DNA from: CAVPKN01 sp964588495
Lineage (GTDB): Bacteria > Chlamydiota > Chlamydiia > Chlamydiales > JAAKFR01
NCBI GenBank assembly: GCA_964588495.1
Contig: CAZPPS010000003.1
Span: 62,001-126,000 of the forward strand
Length of the DNA: 64,000 nucleotides
Direction: 5' to 3'
Position 1 is the first letter of the stretch. Every line of letters starts with the position of its first letter. The notes beneath the pieces were generated by a model. That model was not told the DNA's origin and made no database searches. It saw only the letters and a list, made by a program, of their open reading frames with translations. Made by a program: the position numbers and the translations under genes. Positions 34,419-43,312 of this stretch are shown here, one piece after another.

Positions 34419-35517
34419 TTAACCAAATTCTTTTAAGTAGGCGACAATAAATCCATCGAGCAATTCACCGTCCATCATCGCCTGGACATTCCCCGTTTCA
34501 TAACCTGTGCGCGCATCTTTAACAAGTGTGTAGGGCTGAAACACATAATTCCTGATTTGCGAACCCCAACCAATCTCTTTTTTTTCCCCACCCATAGCAG
34601 CCAGGCTCTCCTGTCTTTGCATGACCTCTTTTTCATAGAGTTTGCTGCGCAAAAGCTTCATACAGGTTTCCCGGTTTTGCCCTTGGGAACGCTCATTTTG
34701 GCACGTGACCACAATATTTGTCGGCAAGTGAGTAATTCTGACAGCTGAGTCTGTGACGTTGACGTGCTGACCACCCGCTCCTGACGCCCGGTAAGTATCC
34801 ACTCTGATATCTCCTGGCTTGATCTCGATCTGGATATCATCTGTGATCTCCGGAGTGACATCCACTGAGGCAAAGCTGGTGTGGCGTCTGTTGCTGCTAT
34901 CAAATGGAGAAATGCGCACAAGTCTGTGGACCCCCTTTTCGGCCTTTGTATAGCCGTAAGCAAATGGTCCGCTAAATTTGAACATCACGCTTTTAATGCC
35001 GGCGACATCGCCATCGATCATATCGATAACCTCGAGCTTCCAACCTCTTTTTTCCGCCCACCTTTGATACATGCGGGAGAGAATCAAAGCCCAATCACAC
35101 GCCTCAGTCCCACCTGCGCCTGCATTGATGCTTAAAAAGCAGTTTTTATTGTCCATTTCGCCAGAGAGCATCCGACGCACTTCAAGCTCAGAGACGATTT
35201 TATCGACTTTGTCAAGCTCCGCTTCCAACTCCCCGATTAGGTCGGCATCCTCCATCGCAATGGCATCGGGAAGAAGACTCTCGACACCTTCAAAGCTGGA
35301 TTTGATCTCTTGATAGGGTAGCGTCCACCCTTTGAGTTGATTGGTTTCAGAAATGATTTCCTGGGCAGCTTCATTATCATCCCAAAAATCTTGGGCTTCC
35401 ATGAGCTTTTCAAGTTCTTCAACTCGTTCTTCTTTGACAGCTAAGTCAAAGATACCTCCACATATGAAGGATACGCTCTTTCATCTTTTGCAGCCGCTCT
35501 TGTATTTCTTCGCTCAT
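34419..35517 (-). CDS. prfB: Peptide chain release factor 2, made by programmed +1 frameshift
   Basis: RF2 ends translation at UGA and UAA. The gene begins at the ATG at 35517; the first frame gives 23 residues and then meets TGA at 35446-35448. A +1 shift at CTT-TGA-C continues into the 342-codon main frame (residues D-L-A-V-K-E), for a total of 365 residues, exactly E. coli RF2 length. The main frame has the codon-recognition SPF (ISPFDSSNRRH) and the catalytic GAGGQHVN. Autoregulation by the frameshift is known for prfB in most bacteria: low RF2 lets the ribosome pause at UGA and shift. Annotating it from 35402 would drop the N terminus. Confidence 0.95.
35445..35459 (-). promoter_or_regulatory. 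prfB programmed frameshift site
   Basis: On the minus strand GGAGG (35455-35459), three bases, then CTTTGAC (35445-35451). The Shine-Dalgarno-like GGAGG and CUU-UGA-C are the classic elements that push the ribosome forward by one base. Confidence 0.95.
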
Positions 35518-35595
35518 AAAACCTTAAAAAATCTTCTTTTTTGTGCCGAATTTTAGTGTCAAAATTGAATTCAAGTCAATATACTCGATGGTTAA

Positions 35596-36771
35596 ATGAG
35601 TACTATTACTAATCGTATAGTCTTTTTATCGGTTTTGTCGGCCATCGGGGTCATTTCAGCGAGCCTCTGCGCCCCGGCTCTTCCCTATATTGCCAATCAT
35701 TTCCAAGCGCACATCTTCCACATTCAATTCACTATCAGCCTTTTTTTAGTGGGAAATGCGCTGGGACAGTTTTTTTCGGGGCCTCTGTCTGACAAATTTG
35801 GGCAAAAAATGATCCTTTTGGCAGGCCTTGTTATCTACATCGTCGCCAGTTTATGCTGCGCGATTGCCAATCAAATGCCTTTTTTATTGACCGCCCGTTT
35901 TTTCCAAGGGATGGGAAGTGCCGTAGGACCCGTGCTTGCCCGGGCCATCATTGTGAACACTTTCCCTAAAGATAAATCAGCCCAGATTCAGTCCTACACC
36001 GCCCTTGGAATCGGTTTTGCTTCGATGTTTGCAATTTTTGCAAGCGGCTATCTGACGCTGATTTCCTGGAGGCAAAATTTTTTATTGGCAGCCTTTTTGG
36101 GGGTCGTTTTATTTTTTTGGTCAGCCTACACCTTAAAAAATTTAGAACTCAAATCCACTTCCTTTCTCTCTCTCAAAAATTCTTTTTTTGAGATGGTGCG
36201 CGTCTTTGTAAAACGTCCTTTCCTTGTCCCCGCTCTTACTCATACCCTCACCTATGGGCTCATGTACGGCTATATCGGACTTTTCCCTTTCATACTGATT
36301 GAACTTTTCCATAAAAAAGATGCTGCCATGGTGGGAACGCTTTCTGCGTATATGATTGCAGCTTATATGTTGGGGGCCTTCTTTACTGCCAGATTCGCGG
36401 TTTTCGTGGATAGCCGCCGCCTCGTCCGGATCGGCATTCTGATTCAGCTGCTTTCAGGAGCTCTTTTGTATTTTAGCCAGGCCCCTCTTCTGATTCTGAG
36501 TGCTTTAGCTATTTTTAATCTTAGCATCGGCATCATTTTACCACTCACTGCCTCCCAGTCTCTTGCCCTTTTTGCAGGAAAATCGGCAGGCGCTGCCTCA
36601 TCTGCTCTTGGTCTGACCTACCGCTTTCTGGGCGCGCTGCTAAGCACCTTGATTTGCCTTATCCCTTTGAGAGGCAGCTTAGGCATTGCAATCGTTGTTT
36701 TGTCTTTGATCGCGTCCGTCCTGATGCTGAAAAACCCCTCTACAACAAACTCTGAGGTTGAAAATGCTTAA
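35596..36771 (+). CDS. MFS drug-resistance transporter, Bcr/CflA type
   Basis: 391-residue major facilitator with 12 hydrophobic segments. GPLSDKFGQKMILLAGL near residue 62 is the MFS motif A between helices 2 and 3; the short N terminus and LTARFFQGMGSAVGPVLAR (motif C-like) fit the Bcr/CflA proton antiporter family. Substrate unknown. Its stop overlaps the start of the glycosyltransferase gene by 8 bases, so the two are co-translated. Confidence 0.88.
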   Translation: MSTITNRIVFLSVLSAIGVISASLCAPALPYIANHFQAHIFHIQFTISLFLVGNALGQFFSGPLSDKFGQKMILLAGLVIYIVASLCCAIANQMPFLLTARFFQGMGSAVGPVLARAIIVNTFPKDKSAQIQSYTALGIGFASMFAIFASGYLTLISWRQNFLLAAFLGVVLFFWSAYTLKNLELKSTSFLSLKNSFFEMVRVFVKRPFLVPALTHTLTYGLMYGYIGLFPFILIELFHKKDAAMVGTLSAYMIAAYMLGAFFTARFAVFVDSRRLVRIGILIQLLSGALLYFSQAPLLILSALAIFNLSIGIILPLTASQSLALFAGKSAGAASSALGLTYRFLGALLSTLICLIPLRGSLGIAIVVLSLIASVLMLKNPSTTNSEVENA

Positions 36772-37804
36772 ATATCTCGCAGCAGGGCTTTTTTTATTTT
36801 CATCCCTCTTCGGAAGAGATTTGTCGTGGGTCCAAAAGCAGATCGAAGAGGATTTTACCCCAATTCCACAGCATTCGATTGCCACAGACGATCTCTATTC
36901 GGCCTTTTTGAAAATAGGTTCACAGGACGGTCAGGCTCTTTATTGCCGCATTTATAATAATCGTGTTCACTGGGAGGCCACTCCACGCAAAGATAATTGG
37001 CGAAACCCCCACATTTTTCGCTATTTCGAAACTTTAGCCTGGAACTATCGCTTGCCGGATGTCGAGTTTATTCTCATGACAGGTGATGGCTGCGAGGGGT
37101 TGTCAACAACTCCGATTTTTACCTTCTCCCGCTATGGTCCGGGCCGTAATGTCTTCCTTTTTCCCGATTTTGAAATGCTCTGGGAGATTATGGACCCGAA
37201 TAAAAACTGGCTTTCTCAATGCAATACCTTTTCAGCGACACATCCTTGGGAAACAAAAAAAGCACAGGCTTTTTTCAGGGGAGCTTCCACCGGTTTTTAC
37301 AATCCCTCTTTGCCCGATTTTGGCAACGACCGGGTAAGAGCTGTTTTATTTAGTGCAAGCCACCCCGATCTTTTGGATGCCACTTTTAGTGTTGTATTTC
37401 AAGATCCCATCAAAGACCTTTTGACTGCCATCAATAAACCTCTTGCAAGTGCGACAATTGATGAGCATTTTCCCTACAAATATCTGCTCGATATCGACGG
37501 AAATGCTTCTACATATTCCAGAGGACGCTGGATTTTGCTCTCAAATTCCACCCTTTGCAAAGTGATGTCCCCTTTTTCTCAGTGGTATTATAAAGCGATG
37601 ATCCCCTGGGTGCATTATGTCCCAGTCAGCCAAGATCTTTCTGATCTCGAGATGATCCTCCACATGCTGAAGCAAAACGACGATCTAGCCCATGCAATCG
37701 CCGAAAACGGCCAAGCGCTAGGCCAAGAGATCTTCACAAAAGAGGTGCTCGATCATTATGTGATTTCGCTTCTCTTCACCTACGCCGACAAGATCAAACG
37801 CTAA
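36764..37804 (+). CDS. Glycosyltransferase family 90 (CAP10/POGLUT-like) protein
   Basis: 346 residues, beginning with a hydrophobic stretch (LKYLAAGLFLFSSLFG) that looks like a signal peptide or anchor. AFFRGASTG (about residue 165), YKYLLDIDGNASTYSRGRWILLSNS (about 240-265) and YYKAMIPWVHYVPVSQDLSDL (about 280-300) match the CAP10 domain of fungal capsule enzymes and animal protein O-glucosyltransferases (Rumi/KDELC). Such enzymes move glucose or xylose from UDP-sugars to proteins or glycans. The start is the ATG overlapping the MFS stop, with GAGG upstream. The eukaryote-like family suggests transfer from a host, or an LPS/surface glycan role. Confidence 0.8.
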   Translation: MLKYLAAGLFLFSSLFGRDLSWVQKQIEEDFTPIPQHSIATDDLYSAFLKIGSQDGQALYCRIYNNRVHWEATPRKDNWRNPHIFRYFETLAWNYRLPDVEFILMTGDGCEGLSTTPIFTFSRYGPGRNVFLFPDFEMLWEIMDPNKNWLSQCNTFSATHPWETKKAQAFFRGASTGFYNPSLPDFGNDRVRAVLFSASHPDLLDATFSVVFQDPIKDLLTAINKPLASATIDEHFPYKYLLDIDGNASTYSRGRWILLSNSTLCKVMSPFSQWYYKAMIPWVHYVPVSQDLSDLEMILHMLKQNDDLAHAIAENGQALGQEIFTKEVLDHYVISLLFTYADKIKR

Positions 37805-37865
37805 TCCTGAATCCTGGATCGTGATTGTTTGCCAAAAATGTTGTGAAACGCTGCCTTGCGAAAAG

Positions 37866-37998
37866 GGCAACGATAAGAACGATAAAAGGATAAGAACGAT
37901 ATTTTTTTGGGTAAAGACCATTGCACAAATCAGCGTTCATGTTGAATTGTGTTTTCCTTTTTTATCGTTCCTATCATTTTATCGTTCTTATCGTTTCC
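37866..37998. repeat. Palindromic element with AACGATAAGAACGATAAA arms
   Basis: 36-base arms (37866-37901 and 37963-37998) match inversely at about 32 positions; each arm itself contains AACGATA direct repeats. The interior is about 60 bases. It lies between the GT90 gene and the sugar porter and differs from the other repeat families. Confidence 0.8.
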
Positions 37999-38064
37999 CT
38001 GCGCGTACACTCTAAGGAAATCAACTACGTGCCAATAATTCAAAAATGAATTATACAGAAAATC

Positions 38065-39390
38065 ATGATCAATCAAGAACGGTTCAGTCTTTACGCCCTT
38101 TTTGTCCTCCTTGTGGTAACGTGTGGGGGACTCATCTTTGGCTATCATACAGCGGTTATCTCGGGAATACTGAGCGATCTAAACACAGCTTTTTCACTTT
38201 CGACATTTGATCAAGGCTTTTTAGTCAGCATTGTGTTGCTCGGAGGTCTGATCGGCTCTTTTTTTGGAGGAGCTCTTGCAGACCGCTTTGGGAGAAAAAA
38301 AATACTGATAATTACAGCTCTTATTTACTGCGCAGGAGCTGTCATACAAGCGGCATCTCATAGTTACCCAGAGCTGCTTTTAGGACGTTTTTTGACAGGA
38401 ATAGGTATTGGCTTAACATCAGTTGTAGGTCCGCTCTATCTTGCAGAAGTGGCTCCTCCTGATTTCCGCGGAGCCTTTGTTTCGACTTATCAATTGATGC
38501 TCACAGCAGGCATTTTAATCGCATATGCGGTGGATTTCTTGCTTGAAGGAAAGGGCAACTGGCAACTGGTTTTCTATATTGCCCTCATTCCCGCTGTGCT
38601 GCAGCTCATTGCCCTATTTTTCATTCCCGAAACTCCTGGCTGGCTGATGCGACACTCAGGAGTCAAACGCGCAGAACAGAGCCTTGATGAACTACGCGAA
38701 GACAATGAATGGAAGGAGCACATTGGCGAAATGGAAGCCGTTGCCGCCCCCAAAAAGAAAGGGAGGCTGAAACTGCTTTTAAAGCCCCACCTCAAGCGAC
38801 TCATTGTCATCGGCGTCCTCCTGAGCATTTTCCAGCAAATAACAGGAATCAACACGATCATTTACTATGCTCCGAAAATTTTTTCGGGCGCCGGTGAAAA
38901 TATATCTCTGCTCATCACCCTTTATATAGGAGTTGCCAATTTCCTCTTCACCTTTCTCTCTGTATTTTTGATCGATAAATTAGGCAGGCGCTTTTTTCTC
39001 CTTTTGGGAGTCTCTGCCATGATTGTGGGACAACTTCTTCTGATTTTGGGAGAAAATATCCCTTCGCTTGGCATAACAGGCGTTTTCATCTATATTTTTG
39101 GCTTTGCAATCGGACTTGGGCCCATCACGTGGGTCTTGCTTTCTGAAATCTATCCTTTGAGAATTCGTGGAAAAGCGATGGGGCTTGCCATATTCGCTAA
39201 CTGGGTTTTCAACTACATTGTCTCCCTGACCTTCCTTATGTTGATCGAATATTTTGGCCTCGGAAAAACCTTTATGCTCTATGGCTTTATCTCCCTGCTC
39301 TGCCTTCTATTCATCTATTTCTACATTCCTGAGACAAAAGGGAAGAGTTTGGAAGACATCGAGCTTCTCGCCTCCAAGGGCGACCTGTAG
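38065..39390 (+). CDS. Sugar porter of the major facilitator superfamily
   Basis: 441 residues, 12 membrane helices, of the GLUT/XylE sugar porter family. Family marks: GALADRFGRKKIL near residue 72, PETPGWLMR near 195, QQITGINTIIYYAP near 253, DKLGRRFFL, and the C-terminal PETKGKSLEDIE. Probably proton-coupled hexose or pentose import, useful to a bacterium with host-independent metabolism; Chlamydia lacks this family, using a phosphate-antiport route for hexose phosphate. Confidence 0.93.
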   Translation: MINQERFSLYALFVLLVVTCGGLIFGYHTAVISGILSDLNTAFSLSTFDQGFLVSIVLLGGLIGSFFGGALADRFGRKKILIITALIYCAGAVIQAASHSYPELLLGRFLTGIGIGLTSVVGPLYLAEVAPPDFRGAFVSTYQLMLTAGILIAYAVDFLLEGKGNWQLVFYIALIPAVLQLIALFFIPETPGWLMRHSGVKRAEQSLDELREDNEWKEHIGEMEAVAAPKKKGRLKLLLKPHLKRLIVIGVLLSIFQQITGINTIIYYAPKIFSGAGENISLLITLYIGVANFLFTFLSVFLIDKLGRRFFLLLGVSAMIVGQLLLILGENIPSLGITGVFIYIFGFAIGLGPITWVLLSEIYPLRIRGKAMGLAIFANWVFNYIVSLTFLMLIEYFGLGKTFMLYGFISLLCLLFIYFYIPETKGKSLEDIELLASKGDL

Positions 39391-39408
39391 CCACTTTTCT
39401 GTCTTTTG

Positions 39409-39797
39409 AAACACGCAGACACAAAGGCAGAAAGAGAGATAAGGAACCTGAGTTTTGGGTTCTTTTCCCTCATCCTCAGGGATTTTTGTGGTCCAAATCG
39501 CACTTTTTTGCTCGCAAATAGCGCTTTCAGCTATGAGCTTCGCAAAAAATTGCGATTTTGCCTCACAAAAATCCGCTGATTACGAGGAAAAATAACCCAA
39601 AACTCAGGTTAAGGAACTATTTTTTTTCTTCTCTCTGTGTCCTCTCTGTCCTCTGTGGTTTAATAAATTTCACTCAACATTTCGATAAACAGCGTTATGG
39701 GGAATTAAAAAAACCACAGAGGACAGAGAGCACACAGAGAGGGGCTATTAAAATACCCTATCTCTTTGTTTCTTCGTACCTTCGTGTCTTTGCGTTT
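39409..39797. repeat. Family H inverted repeat, second copy, split by a family E insertion
   Basis: ACACGCAGACACAAAGGCAG at the left pairs with the TACCTTCGTGTCTTTGCG region at the right, and TCTCTGTGTCCTCTCTGTCC with GGACAGAGAGCACACAGAGA inside. The family E element at 39445-39610 breaks the left half and is flanked by AAGG twice. Nothing else is in the 450-base gap. Confidence 0.8.
39445..39610. mobile_element. 166-bp MITE-like palindromic element, family E
   Basis: Ends AACCTGAGTTTTGGG and CCCAAAACTCAGGTT; nearly identical to the copy at 23891 and the same length. Flanked by AAGG on each side (39441-39444, 39611-39614). It lies inside a family H repeat. Confidence 0.85.
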
Positions 39798-39840
39798 AAA
39801 TACACGCAGACCCTGAGAATATCAAAGTGTGGGGACTTGA

Positions 39841-41910
39841 TTAGGCGAGCTTTAATTTGATTTCGCTCGCTTCCTCTTTGTAGAGGAAGCGCCAGGAGGG
39901 CTTTTCAACATGAAATGTGACCGTGCCCTCACTATTTTGTGAAGCTACCCAACGTTCGCCGTGTGGAACTACGATTTTTTGCTCACCGTTAAAGGTCACG
40001 TTTTCGGCAAAAAATTCGGAATGGCCTTGTAGTGTTATTGAGAGGCACTCTTCTCTTTTGATCTGATTTTTCCAGTAACACATCTTTTTTTTGCGGTTGA
40101 TGCCGCGGTTTTTGATCGAAACATTCTTCAAAATGCATTTTCCGGTCTTTTGGCTATAGCGAATAATGCCTTGAGAACTATGCCCCAAAATGTTTTCAGC
40201 ATAAACGATGAAACTCCCATCTAGCTTCAATTGTTCAAAATAAACATCTGCAATCTCAAGCTGCATCTCACTTTGATCTGCTAATGTTAGCGCTTTGAGT
40301 TTTTGGGCAATCAGCGTGTAGAGCGGCCCTAAAGCGGGATGGTAGAGAAAAAGATGGGAAGGACCCTTTTTCAGATAGTCTTCTTGTGTACAAAACGGGC
40401 TTAAAAGCGCTCCACATCCATTTTTCAAAAGAGCGTGCGCGTTGTATAACAAATCATAATAAGCACCGACGGGGGTCTCCAGGATGGCATGTGCCTCTTC
40501 GAAGCTTTTTTTGGCACACGAAATCGTTTTTCTCCTTTCATTGTAGGTTAAAAATGAGTTCATAGTGCCGCCAGAATCGCTTTTGATGGAATCGCTGATA
40601 TTCTGCATCATGCTCTCAAGCCTGCCGCCAATTGTTGAAACCATTTCCCCTTTTGGACAAAGATAGGGCTCTTTGTTTTTCATGTTGAGAATCAATCCAG
40701 GGAGGGGATTTTTTTTAAGGACAGGCAAAATTTTTTCCAGATTTGTGTATAAAATATTGGTATTTGCCAGATATTGAGAAGATTGTGAATCCTCGATTCC
40801 ATACCGCTTAAAGTCTGTGTATTCGATATTAGAGAGTCTTTTTTTCCCCTCTTCTTCTGCAAATACTAATACGCCCTCTGCCGTGTTTGGCAAACGCTCG
40901 CAGGAGGCAAACCCAAATGTTTTTTGCTCTTTTTTTCCAACGCCTACTAAGGCTAAAAGCCCAAAATCTAATCCTGCTATCGGATTGTTGATCTGGCGGA
41001 TCAAAAGGTGCTTTTTCTCCCGAATTTGAAGCCAAAAAAAGAGATTGGCCTCGACAGCTGCTTTCCAAAGAGCCCCATGCCCTCCTGGTTGCAAATTCAT
41101 CTCAAGGGGCCCCTTCATCGACCATCTCCCCTCTTGTGTTACCACTGGGACCGAGGCTTGAGAAAATAGAAAAAAACTCTCTTTAGCTCTACCAAACCAT
41201 TTTTGCTTTTCACAAAGGGTCCGGATACGTTCTTTATTGCGTTTTTCTTCGGATGTCATCAACGCAATCGGCACAGTCACTTGGCAATTATTCAAGCGGT
41301 AATACAAAAATTCTTTTGCCTGTACATCGCGCACTAGTCCCTCAAGAAGCGAGCGTCCGCAAAAAGGGAGGTAAGCTGCCGGCAAAGGATCTTTGGATTT
41401 GCTGAGCAAATTGAGCCTTGTTCCCAAACCTCCGATGGGATAGATCTCAGCAAGTTCTGGCATTGCCTCTATCCCAAAAGAAATGGCGCTTTTTACTTCT
41501 TCAGAATAAATGGTCAAATCAATTCCAGAAGCCTTTGAAAACAGGTTTCTTTGGCAGAAAGCCTCTTCCTTGTTCTGACATAGGTTTTTCAGTACCTGAA
41601 CCTGGTAGCCAACGATACCCCCAATACTTTCGTAAAAGCGGTCAATAGCAACTAAAGCGTTCAAGATTTTTTTGATTTTTTCTTTCGGTGGATCTTTGAG
41701 ATGTCTGGCAAAAAGAATCTCGTGCTGCTCAATGGCAATCACAGAATAGAGGGCAATTTTGGTGGAAAGATCGCTTTTTTGCGGCAGGAAGGGCTTCATC
41801 CACCCTTGAGATAAAGCCTCGCTGACAAGGGGAAGACTCAGCAAAAGCTCTTGTTTTTCTCCAAGGTCCCTGGTTTTCCTTAAAAGATCGGCCAAAATCT
41901 CAATTTCCAC
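39841..41910 (-). CDS. UDP-sugar pyrophosphorylase-like nucleotidyltransferase with C-terminal beta-helix-like region
   Basis: About 689 residues from a GTG at 41910; the frame is open into the divergent SWIB gene, so the start is uncertain. IYPIGGLGTRLNLLSKSKDPLPAAYLPF (about residues 160-187) is the nucleotide-binding loop of UTP:sugar-1-phosphate uridylyltransferases of the eukaryotic UGP/USP/UAP group; NLQPGGHGALWKAAVE and later GLDFGLLALVG support it. Helical domain in front, and a C-terminal part from about residue 545 (LEIADVYFEQLKLDGSFIVYAENILGHSS) with left-handed beta-helix flavour. A relation to plant chloroplast UGP3 is possible but from memory. Product and pathway unknown; perhaps it feeds the GT90 enzyme. 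Confidence 0.72.
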   Translation of the reverse strand: MEIEILADLLRKTRDLGEKQELLLSLPLVSEALSQGWMKPFLPQKSDLSTKIALYSVIAIEQHEILFARHLKDPPKEKIKKILNALVAIDRFYESIGGIVGYQVQVLKNLCQNKEEAFCQRNLFSKASGIDLTIYSEEVKSAISFGIEAMPELAEIYPIGGLGTRLNLLSKSKDPLPAAYLPFCGRSLLEGLVRDVQAKEFLYYRLNNCQVTVPIALMTSEEKRNKERIRTLCEKQKWFGRAKESFFLFSQASVPVVTQEGRWSMKGPLEMNLQPGGHGALWKAAVEANLFFWLQIREKKHLLIRQINNPIAGLDFGLLALVGVGKKEQKTFGFASCERLPNTAEGVLVFAEEEGKKRLSNIEYTDFKRYGIEDSQSSQYLANTNILYTNLEKILPVLKKNPLPGLILNMKNKEPYLCPKGEMVSTIGGRLESMMQNISDSIKSDSGGTMNSFLTYNERRKTISCAKKSFEEAHAILETPVGAYYDLLYNAHALLKNGCGALLSPFCTQEDYLKKGPSHLFLYHPALGPLYTLIAQKLKALTLADQSEMQLEIADVYFEQLKLDGSFIVYAENILGHSSQGIIRYSQKTGKCILKNVSIKNRGINRKKKMCYWKNQIKREECLSITLQGHSEFFAENVTFNGEQKIVVPHGERWVASQNSEGTVTFHVEKPSWRFLYKEEASEIKLKLA

Positions 41911-42031
41911 ATCAAAGAGAATACAAAAAAACAAGATAATCGGCGAACTAGAAACCTTTCGTTGACTAGAATCCTTGAGGAGAGATAAAAGAATTGGAAA
42001 CGAAAAACTTTTTTCCCATACAGGAGAAGAT

Positions 42032-42295
42032 ATGGCAACTGCAAAGAAAAAAAATAGTGCGTTCATGACGCCCGTCCAGATCAGTGACGATTTGGCAGCT
42101 GTTGTTGGCGCAGGACCACTACCACGTACAGAAATTATCAAAAAATTGTGGGCTTACATTAAAAAACACAATTGTCAGGACACGAAAAATAAGCGTAACA
42201 TCATTCCTGACGAAAAGCTCGCTAAAGTATTTGGATCCAAAAGTCCTATCGATATGTTCCAGATGACAAAGAAAGTCTCTAAACATATTAAGTAG
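42032..42295 (+). CDS. SWIB/MDM2 domain protein
   Basis: 87-residue protein made of one SWIB/MDM2 fold: MTPVQISDDLAAVVGAGPLPRTEIIKKLWAYIKKHN then DEKLAKVFGSK and the final MFQMTKKVSKHI. In eukaryotes the fold is found in SWI/SNF remodellers; Chlamydiae are the bacteria noted for it, alone or fused to topoisomerase I, perhaps for chromatin condensation. The start at 42032 is chosen for AGGAGA upstream. A terminator follows at 42324. Gene order SWIB-yaeI-ispD-truA is as in Chlamydia. Confidence 0.94.
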   Translation: MATAKKKNSAFMTPVQISDDLAAVVGAGPLPRTEIIKKLWAYIKKHNCQDTKNKRNIIPDEKLAKVFGSKSPIDMFQMTKKVSKHIK

Positions 42296-42323
42296 AACAT
42301 TTATTCTTATCTAATTATGATTT

Positions 42324-42352
42324 AAGGCAGTCATTAGAGGCTGCCTTTTTTT
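42324..42352 (+). terminator. Terminator after the SWIB gene
   Basis: AAGGCAG and CTGCCTT pair around a ten-base loop and are followed by a run of seven T. It ends at the start codon of the next gene (42353), leaving that gene without a ribosome site of its own. Confidence 0.85.
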
Positions 42353-43312
42353 ATGTCCTTATTTGTTGATTTTTTAGCTACCTGTTCGCTTGTGGGGATC
42401 TGGCCCCGCTTCATTGAGCCCAAACGTCTTAAGGTGACAAAACTGATCTGGGATCTTCAGGAAAATGAAAGCCATTTGGACCAATTAAAAATTGTCCACA
42501 TCAGCGATTTGCATTTTCATAAACAAACATCTAAGAAATTTTTAAACAAAATCGCTGTGCGCGTGGAAGCACTCAAGCCTGATATTGTCCTCTTTACGGG
42601 GGATTTCTTGTGCTACTCAAGGCTTGAGGAACCGGAGATTCTCCTATCTTTTCTAAATCGCCTGAAGGCACCTCTTGGATCTTTTTGCAGTTTTGGCAAC
42701 CATGATTATGCAAATTATGCAACGCTGTCGCGAGCCGGCATTTACGATCTTTTACCACCGCCTAACCCTCTTAGAGGGGTTTTAAGGGGTTTACGCACCT
42801 TGTGTGGCAACCCCAAAACAGGCAGCCAATCTAGCGAAAAAGTGCTCGCTGTCCCCCTTCACGAACAGTTGTGCACCCTTTTAAAATCTTCTCCCTTCCA
42901 GCTCCTTGATAATGCCACTGTAACCCTTGAGCTGGGACTCAATATTTCAGGCCTGGGCGATCTGGCTTTGGGAAGATGCCGACCTGAAAAAGCATTTGTG
43001 GGCTACGACACCCGCTTTCCAGGACTGATTCTCTCTCATAACCCCGATACGTTTCCCCACTTGAAGTCCTGTCCCGGAAACTGGATTTTCTCGGGCCACA
43101 CACATGGGGAACAAATCCACCTTCCCTGGCCGAAATGGGGGCGAAAAATCACCCAGAAGCTCGCACGCTTAGAAAATAGTGAGTATACGCGGGGTCTTTT
43201 TGAGGTTGGCAATAAAAAATTATATGTCAATCGGGGCCTTGGCTGTCACAAACCCTTTAGACTCTTTTCTTGCCCGGAAATTTGTTTGATTGAGGCTAAA
43301 GTTAAAAAATGA
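42353..43312 (+). CDS. yaeI: YaeI-like metallophosphoesterase
   Basis: 319-residue calcineurin-like phosphodiesterase. Metal-binding motifs in order: ISDLHFH (about residue 50), FTGDF (about 81), GNHD (about 115), and GHTHGEQIHLP near residue 250. An N-terminal hydrophobic stretch (LFVDFLATCSLVGIWP) could anchor it to the membrane, as in LpxG/YaeI-type UDP-diacylglucosamine hydrolases; Chlamydia uses LpxG for lipid A, so a lipid A role is possible. A Pro/Arg/Gly-rich insert (about residues 140-165) follows GNHD. It overlaps ispD by four bases. Confidence 0.85.
   Translation: MSLFVDFLATCSLVGIWPRFIEPKRLKVTKLIWDLQENESHLDQLKIVHISDLHFHKQTSKKFLNKIAVRVEALKPDIVLFTGDFLCYSRLEEPEILLSFLNRLKAPLGSFCSFGNHDYANYATLSRAGIYDLLPPPNPLRGVLRGLRTLCGNPKTGSQSSEKVLAVPLHEQLCTLLKSSPFQLLDNATVTLELGLNISGLGDLALGRCRPEKAFVGYDTRFPGLILSHNPDTFPHLKSCPGNWIFSGHTHGEQIHLPWPKWGRKITQKLARLENSEYTRGLFEVGNKKLYVNRGLGCHKPFRLFSCPEICLIEAKVKK

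Noticed and set aside
34419..35517. prfB as a frameshifted pseudogene.
   Set aside because: GGAGG-TAT-CTT-TGA-C is the standard programmed frameshift, and the combined protein is full length.
39558..39860. Open frame over the family E/H repeats before the nucleotidyltransferase gene.
   Set aside because: It consists only of repeat sequence; no ribosome site or recognisable protein.
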